Below are positions 7,558 to 17,500 of a DNA stretch of 64,000 nt, in pieces (the first letter of the stretch is position 1; every line of letters starts with the position of its first letter). A model generated the notes under the pieces. That model was given only the letters and a program-made list of their open reading frames with translations, was not told where the DNA came from and ran no database searches. The position numbers and the translations under genes are program-made. Location of the stretch: contig CANRAV010000006.1 of assembly GCA_947628695.1 (NCBI GenBank), forward strand, positions 41,783 to 105,782, read 5' to 3'. This stretch comes from an uncultured Clostridia bacterium. GTDB lineage: Bacteria; Bacillota; Clostridia; Oscillospirales; CAG-382.

Positions 7558-9861
7558 TTAATCAAGCGTAAATTCGGCCATGGGGTCGTAATCCGGGTAT
7601 GTATTCTGCTTGTACTCCAAAAGCATCGCCGCACATTCGGCGCAGCCGTTTTCGGACGCAAGCCGGATAAACTCCAAAATCTGCGCAGCCGTGAACCCGT
7701 GGAGAATATTCCGCACGGAAACGTCGTCCGCAAGTATCCGCCCGTACACCGTCCACCTGTCAAGCAGCGCAACGATGTGGTTCACCCTGCGGTCGTACTT
7801 TTCAATCGTGAACTTTCCAAGCGTAAACGTCTCGTCGCGTTCGATGCTGTGCCTGTTGGGCGTTGTCCTATCGTAATCAATGTCACAGCCTGTCAATTCA
7901 AAGCCTATACTGTTGTGAAAGTCCTCATCCCAAAACGTTATGCCGTGCTTTTCCGCGTGCATAAAGCGGAATACCGACACCTTCTGTCCTTCGTATCTGT
8001 CTTCCTTTACCTCCTCGGGTTTTATGACGGGTTCCCAAACCTGCTCAAACGGCTGCTTCAGCCTGCCTGCCATAAAGTACTGCTGCCAGGCTTCAACCTC
8101 TGCCGGCTCCATCTCCATCGGGTGCGCAACGCCTATCGGCTTGCTGCTTATCTTGTACTCCTCGCCGCTGCATGTTACGGGCTTCCCGTCCTTAAGCGTA
8201 AAGGTCTGCGTCCCCTGGTTCCACACGATAAGCGCGGCTGCGCGTTCAAGCACCGGGTTGCCGAGATACGCCTGCTTCCACTTTTCCGCGCCGTATGTAT
8301 TTCCGCTGAGGAAGTCTGAAAACAGTTGGTCACACCTCGCCTTGACAACCTTTTTTACGTTTTTCTTCAAATCTGCTAAGTCGGCATCCGCCGCTGCAAG
8401 CTTTTCGGGGTCTGCGTCCTTTTTGGGAAGCGACTTAACGGTTTTTCCCGCCGTTTCGTCAAACAGCGTTATCTTAAGCTCGTTGTCAATAGAGGCGGAA
8501 ACCGTCCTTCCTCCAAGGTCATAGGCCTTCTTTCCGTCCCCGTCAAGCCCGAAGTCTGCAAGCACCGTGTCGCGCATTGTTTCGGCGTCTGTTCCGCGCA
8601 TCTTTGCATAAACGCGCAGCAAACCTACCTTGTCCATGTGCAGCATTGCAGTGCGCGTGTCGTTAAGCATAAGCCCGCCGCGGGCGGCCATAACGGCAAA
8701 GCAGCCATCAGGGTAGTAATCCTCCCATTTTCTCATCATTTTGATAAGCTCCGCAGCGCGCTTTTCGTCGGCGTATCTGCCAAGTGCCGCACCGCATTCT
8801 CTTTTGTCCATTTGACATGCAAGCATGCAAAGCAGCTTAAGCAGCCCTTCCTTGTCAAGCATCTCTGCAATTTTGTCAGCGTCGGCGTCTTTGTGAATTT
8901 CCACGTAACCATTTTTGTAATAGTAGATTGGCGTCATGTGTTTTACGGCGTATGCCTGCCTTGCATAGGCGGAAATTATGAATGCTGCAACTTCCTTCGG
9001 GCACTGCTTTCCCGTCTCCGAATATTTAAAGTCGGGGTTGTCGGCTAAAATCTTTTTCCAATCCATATCGCCGGAAAGAAGCGTGTTATATATACTGTCA
9101 TTTATCGTTTTTTCGGCGACAAAAGCTTCAACAGGGTTATCGTAGGTCTCCGTCTCTTCTTTTTCCTCTTTCATATCAGCTATCGTCTCGCGCAGCAGCT
9201 CCGCACTTTTTTTGCATTTCTTTTCATCAAGTGCATCGGCCAGGGCCTGCAGCGTTTCCTTTTTTGCGCCGGGATGGCACAGGACAAAATCCACAGCCTG
9301 CTTGCCCGCCTTCTGCGCAAGCTTTTCCTGCGATTTCACCAGCTGAACAACGTCTTTTACTACGCCGTCAGTGTTTTTTTTCTTCAACCTCTCTTCCGCT
9401 TTTTCTTCCCACGCTTTTCCTGTTTGAAACAGCATAATGTGTGGACGAATGTCGTCCGTAATCTCAGTGCAGAGTCGCGCTATCTGCGGCGAAATCGGGC
9501 TGTCCAGGTTCATGCCGGCTAAAGAGATAGACAGCTCGCCGCAATCCTTAAACACGTCTTTTCCCAACCTTGGAAAACGATTAGTAAAATGTACATTTTT
9601 GAGTTTATAACAGTCCTCAAATGCATTATTTCCAATATATTCCACACTTTCGGGTATAGTTACGCTTTTCAGGCCTCCGCACCATAGAAACGCACCCTCC
9701 CCAATGCTTGTCACGCCTTCCGGTATTGTCACACTTTTCAGGTTTTTGCAGCCCCAAAACGCTTTCTCTCCAATGCTTGTCACGCCATCCGGTATAACAA
9801 CGTCTCCGCCCTTGCCTTTATATTTTACCAGTACTCCGTTTTCGATTATAAAGTCGCTCAT
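7558..9861 (-). CDS. LRR-DUF4132 protein
   Basis: 767 residues, no signal peptide. Residues 1-110 are four or five BspA-type LRR units whose first 30 residues are nearly the same as in the LRR-BRCT protein (IENGVLVKYKGKGGDVVIP). A long helical middle follows. The C-terminal half matches DUF4132, including the landmark AHPMEMEPAEVEAWQ and a QPFEQVWEPVI segment; DUF4132 occurs in E. coli YehI/MolR-type proteins. The end, a LLEYKQ...EFTLD segment, resembles a stretch in the middle of the LRR-BRCT protein. The start (GGAGG upstream) lies inside the end of the WYL gene, a 44-nt overlap. Biochemical function of DUF4132 is unknown. Confidence 0.88.
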   Translation of the reverse strand: MSDFIIENGVLVKYKGKGGDVVIPDGVTSIGEKAFWGCKNLKSVTIPEGVTSIGEGAFLWCGGLKSVTIPESVEYIGNNAFEDCYKLKNVHFTNRFPRLGKDVFKDCGELSISLAGMNLDSPISPQIARLCTEITDDIRPHIMLFQTGKAWEEKAEERLKKKNTDGVVKDVVQLVKSQEKLAQKAGKQAVDFVLCHPGAKKETLQALADALDEKKCKKSAELLRETIADMKEEKEETETYDNPVEAFVAEKTINDSIYNTLLSGDMDWKKILADNPDFKYSETGKQCPKEVAAFIISAYARQAYAVKHMTPIYYYKNGYVEIHKDADADKIAEMLDKEGLLKLLCMLACQMDKRECGAALGRYADEKRAAELIKMMRKWEDYYPDGCFAVMAARGGLMLNDTRTAMLHMDKVGLLRVYAKMRGTDAETMRDTVLADFGLDGDGKKAYDLGGRTVSASIDNELKITLFDETAGKTVKSLPKKDADPEKLAAADADLADLKKNVKKVVKARCDQLFSDFLSGNTYGAEKWKQAYLGNPVLERAAALIVWNQGTQTFTLKDGKPVTCSGEEYKISSKPIGVAHPMEMEPAEVEAWQQYFMAGRLKQPFEQVWEPVIKPEEVKEDRYEGQKVSVFRFMHAEKHGITFWDEDFHNSIGFELTGCDIDYDRTTPNRHSIERDETFTLGKFTIEKYDRRVNHIVALLDRWTVYGRILADDVSVRNILHGFTAAQILEFIRLASENGCAECAAMLLEYKQNTYPDYDPMAEFTLD

Positions 9862-10858
9862 TTTTTTCCTCCATCATTGCTGCCGCGGCTTCCTTAAGCC
9901 TGCGGACGTATTCGCCTTTTAGTGTATCCGGCGCCGTTATTTGCATTTGGCGGCCAAATTGAAAAATCCACCCCCAAAAGGGCGGACTTACGCTAACGGG
10001 AACGACGCACTGACATTTATTGCCGTCAAGCCGGGTTATGTGGGCGTCTTCCCCAAAGCGGTCAAGAACCGCACCGACAAGGTTGTCGTCAAAAACTAAT
10101 GTTGCATTTACTTCCGGGCCGGAAAACATCTTAAATGTCCTGCCCGCATAATCGGGAACCGAGTCCCGCTTTTTAACGGCTTCTTCGCTTATCTGCTCGC
10201 TCTCAATCTCCGTGCCCTCCATACGGTCAATGCGGTAAACGCTTGGCCCTTCACGGTCCGGGGATATTGCCGTAAGGTAATAGCGATCCTCTGCAAGCAC
10301 AAGCGCCACAGGCTCCACCGTATAACGGCGCTTGTCGTGACGGTAGACCTTCTCCAACCGATCGTTGAGGTCAAAGTAGAAAAAGGAGACCTTGCGCCGC
10401 AGTGAAAGGGCCTCGTTCAGGGTGTTGACCGTGTAATACACCGCCTCGTTGCTGTACTTGCGGGTGTTGAAGTGCACCGCGTTTTGCTTAAGCATCTGCG
10501 CGCGGTTGCTGTCCCCAAGCGCGGCGATCTTCTCCGTAAGCTCCTCGGTCTTCTTCTCGGTCACAAACCGCGCCGCCTGAACCGCATCCATCAGGATGCG
10601 AAGCTCCGGCACGCTGAAGCTGCGATCCTCCACGTAATAGCCCTTTTGCCGGCTGCAGGTAACGGACATCACCTCGTAGCCCTGTTCGTTAAGCAGGGCA
10701 ATGTCCTTCGCAAGCGTCCGCCTGTCGCAGGAGACGCCCTTTCCGTTAAGCCTTGAAATAATGTCTGCCGTACATAACGGGTGCTCCTCGTCGGAGTCGA
10801 CGCGAAGCATCTCCAAAAGAAAAAGCAGCTTCATCTTCTGCAGCTTTGATTTTTCCAT
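9818..10858 (-). CDS. WYL-domain transcriptional regulator
   Basis: 346 residues. The N-terminal winged helix-turn-helix (about 10-65, with the segment CDRRTLAKDIALL) is followed by a WYL domain (about 140-230, VEPVALVLAEDRYYLTAI, a position-specific variant of the W-Y-L signature) and a WCX-type C-terminal extension. WYL proteins often control defence or DNA-damage genes and sense nucleic acid or nucleotide ligands. Two 17-bp direct repeats overlie its promoter, suggesting autoregulation. The last 15 codons overlap the following LRR-DUF4132 gene, which ties the regulator to the cluster. Confidence 0.93.
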   Translation of the reverse strand: MEKSKLQKMKLLFLLEMLRVDSDEEHPLCTADIISRLNGKGVSCDRRTLAKDIALLNEQGYEVMSVTCSRQKGYYVEDRSFSVPELRILMDAVQAARFVTEKKTEELTEKIAALGDSNRAQMLKQNAVHFNTRKYSNEAVYYTVNTLNEALSLRRKVSFFYFDLNDRLEKVYRHDKRRYTVEPVALVLAEDRYYLTAISPDREGPSVYRIDRMEGTEIESEQISEEAVKKRDSVPDYAGRTFKMFSGPEVNATLVFDDNLVGAVLDRFGEDAHITRLDGNKCQCVVPVSVSPPFWGWIFQFGRQMQITAPDTLKGEYVRRLKEAAAAMMEEKNERLYNRKRSTGKI

Positions 10859-10927
10859 GCAGAACCCCCTTTTTTAGTTATTTTGCGTTTTTTGTCATTC
10901 CGATTTATTCAAATACGCATTTGTTAT

Positions 10928-10956
10928 ATTATAGCAAATTTCTCACAATTACGCAA
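10928..10956 (-). promoter_or_regulatory. Promoter of the WYL-led cluster
   Basis: On the minus strand, -35 TTGCGT (10951-10956) and a perfect -10 TATAAT (10928-10933) are 17 bp apart. They lie about 70 bp before the WYL start. The -35 box falls within one of the two direct repeats. Confidence 0.75.
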
Positions 10957-10984
10957 CACTAAACTGTCACAATTTCGCGACACT
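10944..10984 (-). repeat. Pair of 17-bp direct repeats over the WYL promoter
   Basis: Plus-strand copies CACAATTACGCAACACT (10944-10960) and CACAATTTCGCGACACT (10968-10984) differ at 2 of 17 positions and start 24 bp apart, so they face almost the same side of the helix at a little over two turns. The inner copy covers the -35 box, as expected for an operator bound by a dimeric WYL regulator. That it is the WYL operator is inference. Confidence 0.7.
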
Positions 10985-11010
10985 TGCGCTGCTTTGGCCG
11001 AAAATCGCCA

Positions 11011-11054
11011 AAATAAAAGCGGAGAGAGCGGAAGCACTTCCTCCGCCCTCTCCG
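11011..11054 (-). terminator. Terminator after ppdK
   Basis: Arms of 13 bp (11020-11032 and 11042-11054, one mismatch) enclose a 9-nt loop. On the minus strand they are followed by CTTTTATTT. It lies 31 bp after the ppdK stop. Confidence 0.8.
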
Positions 11055-11084
11055 GCACATTAAATTTTGTGTTTTACGCAAATA

Positions 11085-13721
11085 TCAGCTTTCCTGTTCC
11101 TTGATGGCTGCCTGTGCGGCGGCGAGGCGAGCGATAGGCACACGGAAGGGAGAGCAGGAGACGTAGTCAAGCCCGATTTTGTGGCAGAACTCGACAGAGA
11201 CGGGGTCGCCCCCGTGCTCGCCGCATATGCCGCAGTGCAGGTCGGGTCTTGTCTGCTTGCCAAGCGTGACAGCCATTTCCATAAGCTTGCCCACGCCGTT
11301 TTGGTCAAGCTTTGCGAAGGGGTCGTTTTCGTAAATCTTCGCCTCGTAGTACGCCGCAAGGAACTTCCCGGCGTCGTCGCGGCTGAAGCCGAAGGTCATC
11401 TGCGTAAGGTCGTTGGTGCCGAAGCAGAAGAACTCCGCCTCCTTGGCTATTTGGTCGGCCGTAAGGCAGGCGCGCGGTATCTCTATCATAGTGCCGACCT
11501 TGTAGCTTAGAGACGCACCTGCGGCGGCAATTTCCGCTTCCGCCGTTTCAACGACAACGTCCTTGACGTATTTAAGCTCCTTCACCTCGCCGGTAAGCGG
11601 TATCATTATCTCCGGCTCTATGCACCAGTCGGGGTGAAGCTTCTTTACGTTCAGCGCGGCCCGTATAACGGCCGAGGTCTGCATCTTTGCTATTTCCGGG
11701 TAGGTCACGGTAAGACGGCACCCGCGATGCCCCATCATCGGGTTGAACTCGTGCAGGAAGGCTATGATGTTCTTTATGTCTTCAACCGTCTTTCCCTTTG
11801 CCTTTGCAAGCGCCTTTATGTCCGCCTCTTCGGTAGGCACAAACTCGTGCAGAGGCGGGTCAAGGAAGCGTATGCAGACAGGCGTGCCTTCAAGCGCTTC
11901 GTAAAGCTTTTCAAAGTCGCTTTGCTGGTAGGGAAGTATCTTTGCAAGTGCGCTTTCCCGCTCCTCCGGCGTGTCGGAGCATATCATCTCGCGGAAGGCC
12001 GCAATCCTCTCCGGCTCGAAAAACATGTGCTCGGTTCTGCAAAGGCCTATGCCCTCTGCGCCAAGCTCGCGCGCTTTTTTGGCGTCTGCCGGCGTGTCGG
12101 CATTGGTGCGCACCTTAAGCCTGCGGAACTCGTCCGCCCACTTCATTATCCGTCCGAATTCGCCTGCGATTTCCGCGTCAACGGTGGGGATTATGCCGTC
12201 GTATATGTTGCCGGTTGCGCCGTCTATGGATATCCAGTCGCCCTCGGCAAAGGTCTTCCCTGCAAGGGTAAACCTCTTGTTCTTTTCATCCATCACAATT
12301 TCGCCGCAGCCGGAAACGCAGCAGGTCCCCATGCCGCGGGCAACAACCGCCGCATGCGAGGTCATGCCGCCGCGAACGGTCAAAATCCCCTGCGAAACCT
12401 TCATGCCCGTGATGTCCTCCGGCGAGGTCTCAAGGCGCACAAGTATAACCTTTTCTCCGCTTAAGTGCCAAGCCTCCGCGTCTTCTGCTGTGAACACAAC
12501 CCTGCCGCAGGCAGCGCCGGGGGAGGCACCAAGCCCCTTGCCAATGGGCGCAGCCGTTTTGAGAACCTTCGGGTCGAACTGCGGGTGGAGAAGCGTGTCG
12601 AGATTTCTCGGGTCGATCATGGCAACGGCCTTTTTCCTGTCAATCATCCCTTCGTCCACAAGGTCGCAGGCGATTTTCAAAGCGGCCCTTGCCGTGCGCT
12701 TGCCGTTGCGCGTCTGAAGCATGAACAGCTTGCCGTGTTCTATGGTGAACTCCATGTCCTGCATGTCGCGGTAATGGTTCTCAAGGATCTCGCAAACGCG
12801 CGTGAACTCCGCAAACGCGGCGGGGAACTTACCCGCCATTTCGGCTATAGGCATGGGTGTGCGCACGCCGGCAACAACGTCCTCGCCCTGCGCGTTGGTA
12901 AGGAACTCGCCCATAAGCCCCTTTTCACCGGTCGCCGGGTCGCGCGTGAAGGCAACGCCCGTACCGCAGTCGTCGCCCATGTTGCCGAAGGCCATCATCT
13001 GCACGTTTACCGCCGTACCCCAGGAGTAGGGGATGTCGTTGTCTCTGCGGTAGACATTTGCGCGCGGGTTGTCCCAGGAGCGGAAAACCGCCTCCACCGC
13101 ACCCATAAGCTGTTCCTTCGGGTCGGAAGGGAAGTCCTTGCCTATCTTGCTTTTGTATTCCGCCTTGAACTGCTCCGCCAGGGTTTTAAGGTCGTCGGCA
13201 GTGAGCTCTACGTCCTGCTTTACGCCCTTTTCGGCCTTCATGCGGTCGATAAGCTCTTCAAAATACTTCTTCCCGACCTCCATAACGACGTCGGAATACA
13301 TCTGTATAAACCTGCGGTAGCAGTCGTAAGCCCAGCGGGCGTTGCCGGACTGCTTCGCCATAGTTTCCACAACCTCTTCGTTAAGTCCGAGGTTCAAAAT
13401 GGTGTCCATCATACCGGGCATGGAGGCACGCGCACCGGAGCGAACCGACACAAGCAGGGGGTTGTCCTTGTCGCCGAACTTCTTGCCGGTGATCTCCTCC
13501 AGCTTGTCGATGTATTTCATTATCTCAGCCTGTATTTCCGCGTTTACCTTCCTGCCGTCTTCATAGTACTTGGTGCAGGCCTCGGTCGTCACGGTAAAGC
13601 CCTGCGGTACAGGAAGGCCTATCCTCGTCATCTCCGCAAGGTTTGCGCCCTTACCGCCCAAAAGCTCGCGCATTTTTCCGTTTCCTTCGCTGAACAGGTA
13701 AACATACTTCATTGCTGCCAT
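11085..13721 (-). CDS. ppdK: Pyruvate, phosphate dikinase
   Basis: 878 residues, the standard length. It interconverts pyruvate, ATP and phosphate with phosphoenolpyruvate, AMP and pyrophosphate, giving reversible PPi-linked glycolysis typical of anaerobic Clostridia. The N-terminal ATP-grasp part begins at GGKGANLAEMTRIGLPVPQG. The phosphohistidine loop GGMTSHAAVVARG has its histidine near residue 455, the same number as in the Clostridium symbiosum enzyme. The C-terminal PEP/pyruvate barrel ends with HCGICGEHGGDP, which includes the catalytic cysteine. AGGAGG lies 6 nt before ATG 13721. It is monocistronic, with its own promoter and terminator. Confidence 0.98.
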   Translation of the reverse strand: MAAMKYVYLFSEGNGKMRELLGGKGANLAEMTRIGLPVPQGFTVTTEACTKYYEDGRKVNAEIQAEIMKYIDKLEEITGKKFGDKDNPLLVSVRSGARASMPGMMDTILNLGLNEEVVETMAKQSGNARWAYDCYRRFIQMYSDVVMEVGKKYFEELIDRMKAEKGVKQDVELTADDLKTLAEQFKAEYKSKIGKDFPSDPKEQLMGAVEAVFRSWDNPRANVYRRDNDIPYSWGTAVNVQMMAFGNMGDDCGTGVAFTRDPATGEKGLMGEFLTNAQGEDVVAGVRTPMPIAEMAGKFPAAFAEFTRVCEILENHYRDMQDMEFTIEHGKLFMLQTRNGKRTARAALKIACDLVDEGMIDRKKAVAMIDPRNLDTLLHPQFDPKVLKTAAPIGKGLGASPGAACGRVVFTAEDAEAWHLSGEKVILVRLETSPEDITGMKVSQGILTVRGGMTSHAAVVARGMGTCCVSGCGEIVMDEKNKRFTLAGKTFAEGDWISIDGATGNIYDGIIPTVDAEIAGEFGRIMKWADEFRRLKVRTNADTPADAKKARELGAEGIGLCRTEHMFFEPERIAAFREMICSDTPEERESALAKILPYQQSDFEKLYEALEGTPVCIRFLDPPLHEFVPTEEADIKALAKAKGKTVEDIKNIIAFLHEFNPMMGHRGCRLTVTYPEIAKMQTSAVIRAALNVKKLHPDWCIEPEIMIPLTGEVKELKYVKDVVVETAEAEIAAAGASLSYKVGTMIEIPRACLTADQIAKEAEFFCFGTNDLTQMTFGFSRDDAGKFLAAYYEAKIYENDPFAKLDQNGVGKLMEMAVTLGKQTRPDLHCGICGEHGGDPVSVEFCHKIGLDYVSCSPFRVPIARLAAAQAAIKEQES

Positions 13722-13769
13722 CTTACTCCTCCTTTAAAACTCTTCCTGTTATCTATATATTGTCCGATT

Positions 13770-13798
13770 ATTATAACATACAATAATTCAAAAAGCAA
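13770..13798 (-). promoter_or_regulatory. ppdK promoter
   Basis: Minus strand -35 TTGCTT (13793-13798) and -10 TATAAT (13770-13775) with a 17-bp spacer, about 49 bp before the ppdK start. Confidence 0.7.
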
Positions 13799-13884
13799 AA
13801 GAATTTTTAAAAATGTGCCTGTTATTTTCCATAAAATTATTCCCGCATTTTTGCGCATTTTAAACAAAGCATGCAAATAGAAGG

Positions 13885-13913
13885 TTGACAAAAGCGGAAA
13901 GCGGGTATATATT
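13885..13913 (+). promoter_or_regulatory. Promoter of pth-mfd
   Basis: Consensus -35 TTGACA (13885-13890) and -10 TATATT (13908-13913), 17-bp spacer. Its presence here rules out any pth start before about 13920. Confidence 0.85.
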
Positions 13914-13944
13914 ATTTATGTTAATACACTGGGAGGTTTTGGGC

Positions 13945-14553
13945 TTGAACGTTTTTTCGGCTTTCAAAAAGAGCAGCATTGATTTTATAGTTGTCGGGCT
14001 TGGCAACCCCGGCGCAAGGTACGAAAAGACAAGGCACAACGTGGGCTTTGCCGCCTTGGATTACATATGCGGGAAGCTTGGCTGTGTGCCGAGAAGGCTT
14101 AAATTTTCGGCACTGTACGAAAAGTGCTCGGTAGACGGCAAAAACGTGCTTTTTATGAAGCCGCAGACCTATATGAACAACAGCGGGGAAGCTGTCGGTG
14201 CAGCCGCAGCTTTTTACAAGGTGCCGCCTGAGAGGGTGATAGTCATAGCAGACGACGTTTCCTTGCCCTGCGGTGCTTTGAGGGTGCGCAAGAAGGGAAG
14301 TGCAGGCGGCCACAACGGGCTTAAGTCGATAAACAGTCACCTTAAAAGCGAGGAGTACCCGCGTATTAAAATAGGCGTTGGGGAAAAGCCGACACCGGAA
14401 TACGACCTTGCGGACTGGGTTCTTTCCGCCCCGTCGGACGCGGATGCAAAGTGCATCTCTTCGCGGTTTGACGACGCTTTTAAGGCGGTAAAGCTTATAG
14501 TCGGCGGGGACATGGAACGGGCGATGAACGAGTGCAACAGGACGGCTGTATGA
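13945..14553 (+). CDS. pth: Peptidyl-tRNA hydrolase
   Basis: 202 residues. It cleaves peptidyl-tRNA released from stalled ribosomes. The conserved start of the fold, GLGNPGARYEKTRHNVGF, includes the catalytic histidine, and the motifs MKPQTYMNNSG and DDVSLPCGALRVR, then GSAGGHNGL, follow. Start chosen at TTG 13945, with GGGAGG 8 nt upstream; longer in-frame starts would lie in the promoter. The stop overlaps the mfd ATG (ATGA). The pth-mfd pairing is standard in Firmicutes. Confidence 0.96.
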   Translation: MNVFSAFKKSSIDFIVVGLGNPGARYEKTRHNVGFAALDYICGKLGCVPRRLKFSALYEKCSVDGKNVLFMKPQTYMNNSGEAVGAAAAFYKVPPERVIVIADDVSLPCGALRVRKKGSAGGHNGLKSINSHLKSEEYPRIKIGVGEKPTPEYDLADWVLSAPSDADAKCISSRFDDAFKAVKLIVGGDMERAMNECNRTAV

Positions 14554-17500
14554 ACGTAATTTTAGACTATGTGTGCAGGGATAAGGAGTTTTCCGCCTGC
14601 CTTGAAGGCCTGGAGTCGGGCGCATTCCCCGCGCTTATAAACGGCGTGTGCGACAGCGCCGTTCCGGCTTTTTCGGCGGCTGTATGCCGGCGCCTTTCAA
14701 AGAAGGCGCTTTTTGTCGTTCCCAACGAAAAAAGCGCGGGGCTTCTTAAGGACAGGCTTGAAGCATATATGGACAGGGTTCTTGTGTTCCCGGCGCGAAG
14801 CATAATGTTCGACACCGTCGAGACGGCCTCCCGCGAGTGGGAGCAAAGCCGCGTTGCGGTGCTGAACCGCCTTATAGAAGGTGACTGGGATGCACTTATC
14901 TGTGTTCCGGATGCGGCCATGCAGCTTACGCTTACGCCGGAGACGCTTATCGACTACAGCTTTACCTTAAAGCTTGGCGAGAATTACGACGTAAAGCAAA
15001 TATGCGAAAAGCTTTCGGCCATGGGATATTCGCGCTCGGAGTTTGTGGAGGGAAGCGGTCAGTTTTCCGTCAGGGGCGGAATACTTGACATATACCCTTC
15101 GGGCGCGGAGCAGCCGGTGAGAATCGACTTTTTCGGCGACGAGGTCGACAAAATAGGGCATTTTGACGTCCTCTCTCAAAGATGTACCGACAGCGTAAAG
15201 GAAATTTCCGTGCTTCCCGCAGCTGAGAACGTGTACGACGGCGCGGCCGCACGCAGGGTACTTGGCTTTATAAACGAAAAGCTTTCCTCTGCAAAGGGCA
15301 CGGACGCACAGGCCGTAAGCACGCTTCTTAAAGAGCGCGAGGCGATAGAAGGCACCGGTGACGTCATCTGCCCGGACAAATACCGCTCTCTTCTGTTTGA
15401 AAAAAGCGCTTCCGTGCTTGACTATATACCCGACGCCTTAGTCATAGTGACGGACAGCAGGCAGGTGTCCGAGCGCGCAAGGGCTTACTATTGGGAGATA
15501 AGCACCCAAACCGAAAGGCTTGTAGACAGAGGGCTTACGGATTTTGACACTGCGCGCTGCTGCCTTACCGACAACGAGTTTAAAATATCGTTCGGAAGAA
15601 AAAGCGTCGTGTTTGACGCCTTCCTTTCAAGCGGCGACACCGGGAGATACAAAAGCTACGCCAACATCGCCACAAAGCAAAGCAGTGCAGCCGGAATAAG
15701 CCTTCCCGTTCTGATTGACGACTTGGAGGCACTTACGGCTGCAGAGCAGTGCGTTTTGTACATCGCGGCAAACAGCGCCTCTGCAGCAAACACGCTTTCC
15801 GTTTTAGAGGACAAGGGCATCAAGTGCTTCCGCTTTGACGGGAGCCTCGTCAAAGGCAGCGTTGCCGTGACCGTACCGCTAAGGGGGATAATAGGCGGCT
15901 TCGAGCTGCCGTCCGTCTCCCTTTCCGTCATCGCGGAGGAGGCAGCGGCACCGAAGAAAATAAGCCGCAGGAAAATAAACGCAGAGTATCGTGGCGAGAG
16001 GATAACTTCCTACGCCGACCTTTCCGTCGGCGACTATGTGGTGCACATAAACCACGGCGTCGGCGTGTTCTGCGGGCTGCAGAACATGGTGTCGGACGGG
16101 GTTGCAAAGGACTTTATAAAGATTTCTTACGCAGGCGGTGATACGCTTTACGTACCCGCTTCAAGGCTTGACACCGTAAGCAAGTACGTCGGCAACACCG
16201 AAAAAATAAAGCTCAACCGCCTTGGCGGGACGGAGTGGTACAGGGCTAAGCAAAAGGCAAAAAATGCAGCCAAGGACATCGCGAAGGAGCTTTTAAAGCT
16301 TTACGGAGAAAGGCAGCGCGGCATTGCCGAGCCCTGCGCGCCCGACGACGAGCTGCAGGAGGAGTTCGAATCCATGTTCGAGTACCCCGAGACAGAGGGG
16401 CAGCTTATCGCCGCAAAGGAGATAAAAAGCGACATGGAAAAAAGCATCCCCATGGAGCGGCTTCTTTGCGGGGACGTGGGCTTCGGCAAGACCGAGGTCG
16501 CACTGCGTGCGGCGTTTAAGGCGGTAAATTCCGGCAAGCAGGCGGCGGTTTTGGTGCCGACCACCATACTTGCCTGGCAGCATTTTCAGACGATGAAGCA
16601 CCGCTTCCGCGGCTTCCCTATAGAGGTGGGCATGCTTTCCAGCTTCAACGACAAAAAGCTGAACGAGGAAAACATAAGCAAGCTTAAGTCCGGCAGGCTC
16701 GACATTGTCGTCGGCACCCACAGGCTTCTGCAGAAGGACGTGGGCTTTAAGGATCTGGGGCTTCTCATTGTCGACGAGGAGCAGCGCTTCGGCGTAACCC
16801 ACAAGGAAAGGCTTAAAACCCTTGCAAAAAGCGTGCACACGCTTACGCTTTCCGCAACTCCGATACCGAGGACGCTTAATATGGCACTAAGCGGCATAAG
16901 GGACATGTCCGTGCTGGAGGACGCCCCTACCGACAGGCTGCCCGTCCAAAGCTATGTGCTTGAATACGACAGCGAGATACTGTACAACGCCATAGAGAGG
17001 GAGCTGCGTCGCGGCGGGCAGGTGTTTTACCTTCACAACAATATCGAACAGCTCTATCCGATAGCAGAGGCACTTTCCCGCCGATTCCCGGACAGCACCG
17101 TTTCCGTCGGTCACGGCAAGATGGAAAAGGACAAGCTTTCCGAGGTGTGGGAATCCATGGTCAAGGGTGAAACCGACATACTTGTCTGCACCACGATAAT
17201 CGAAACCGGCATAGACGTGCCGAACGCCAACACCCTTATCATAGAGGACGCCGACAAGATGGGGCTATCGCAGCTTCACCAGATACGCGGCCGCGTCGGG
17301 CGCTCCTCCAGAAGGGCCTACGCCTACTTCACCTACAGGCGCGGCAAGGTACTGCAGGAGGTCGCGGTAAAGCGCCTTCAGGCGATAAAGGAATACACGG
17401 AGTTTGGCAGCGGCTTCAAGATAGCCATGCGCGACCTTGAGATACGCGGTGCAGGCAACCTTCTCGGCGCAGAGCAGCACGGCCACATAGAAAGCGTGGG

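Noticed and set aside
6898..8319. 473-codon plus-strand frame over sbcD and the LRR-DUF4132 gene
   Set aside because: Crosses two convincing genes on the other strand and has no start signal.
12465..13880. 471-codon plus-strand frame over ppdK
   Set aside because: Antisense to ppdK, which has every catalytic motif; the frame runs through the ppdK promoter.
14532..14549. GTG at 14532 as the mfd start
   Set aside because: It would add six residues inside pth; ATG 14550 gives the usual ATGA coupling.
16586..16906. Minus-strand frames within mfd
   Set aside because: Short serine-rich shadows of the helicase region.
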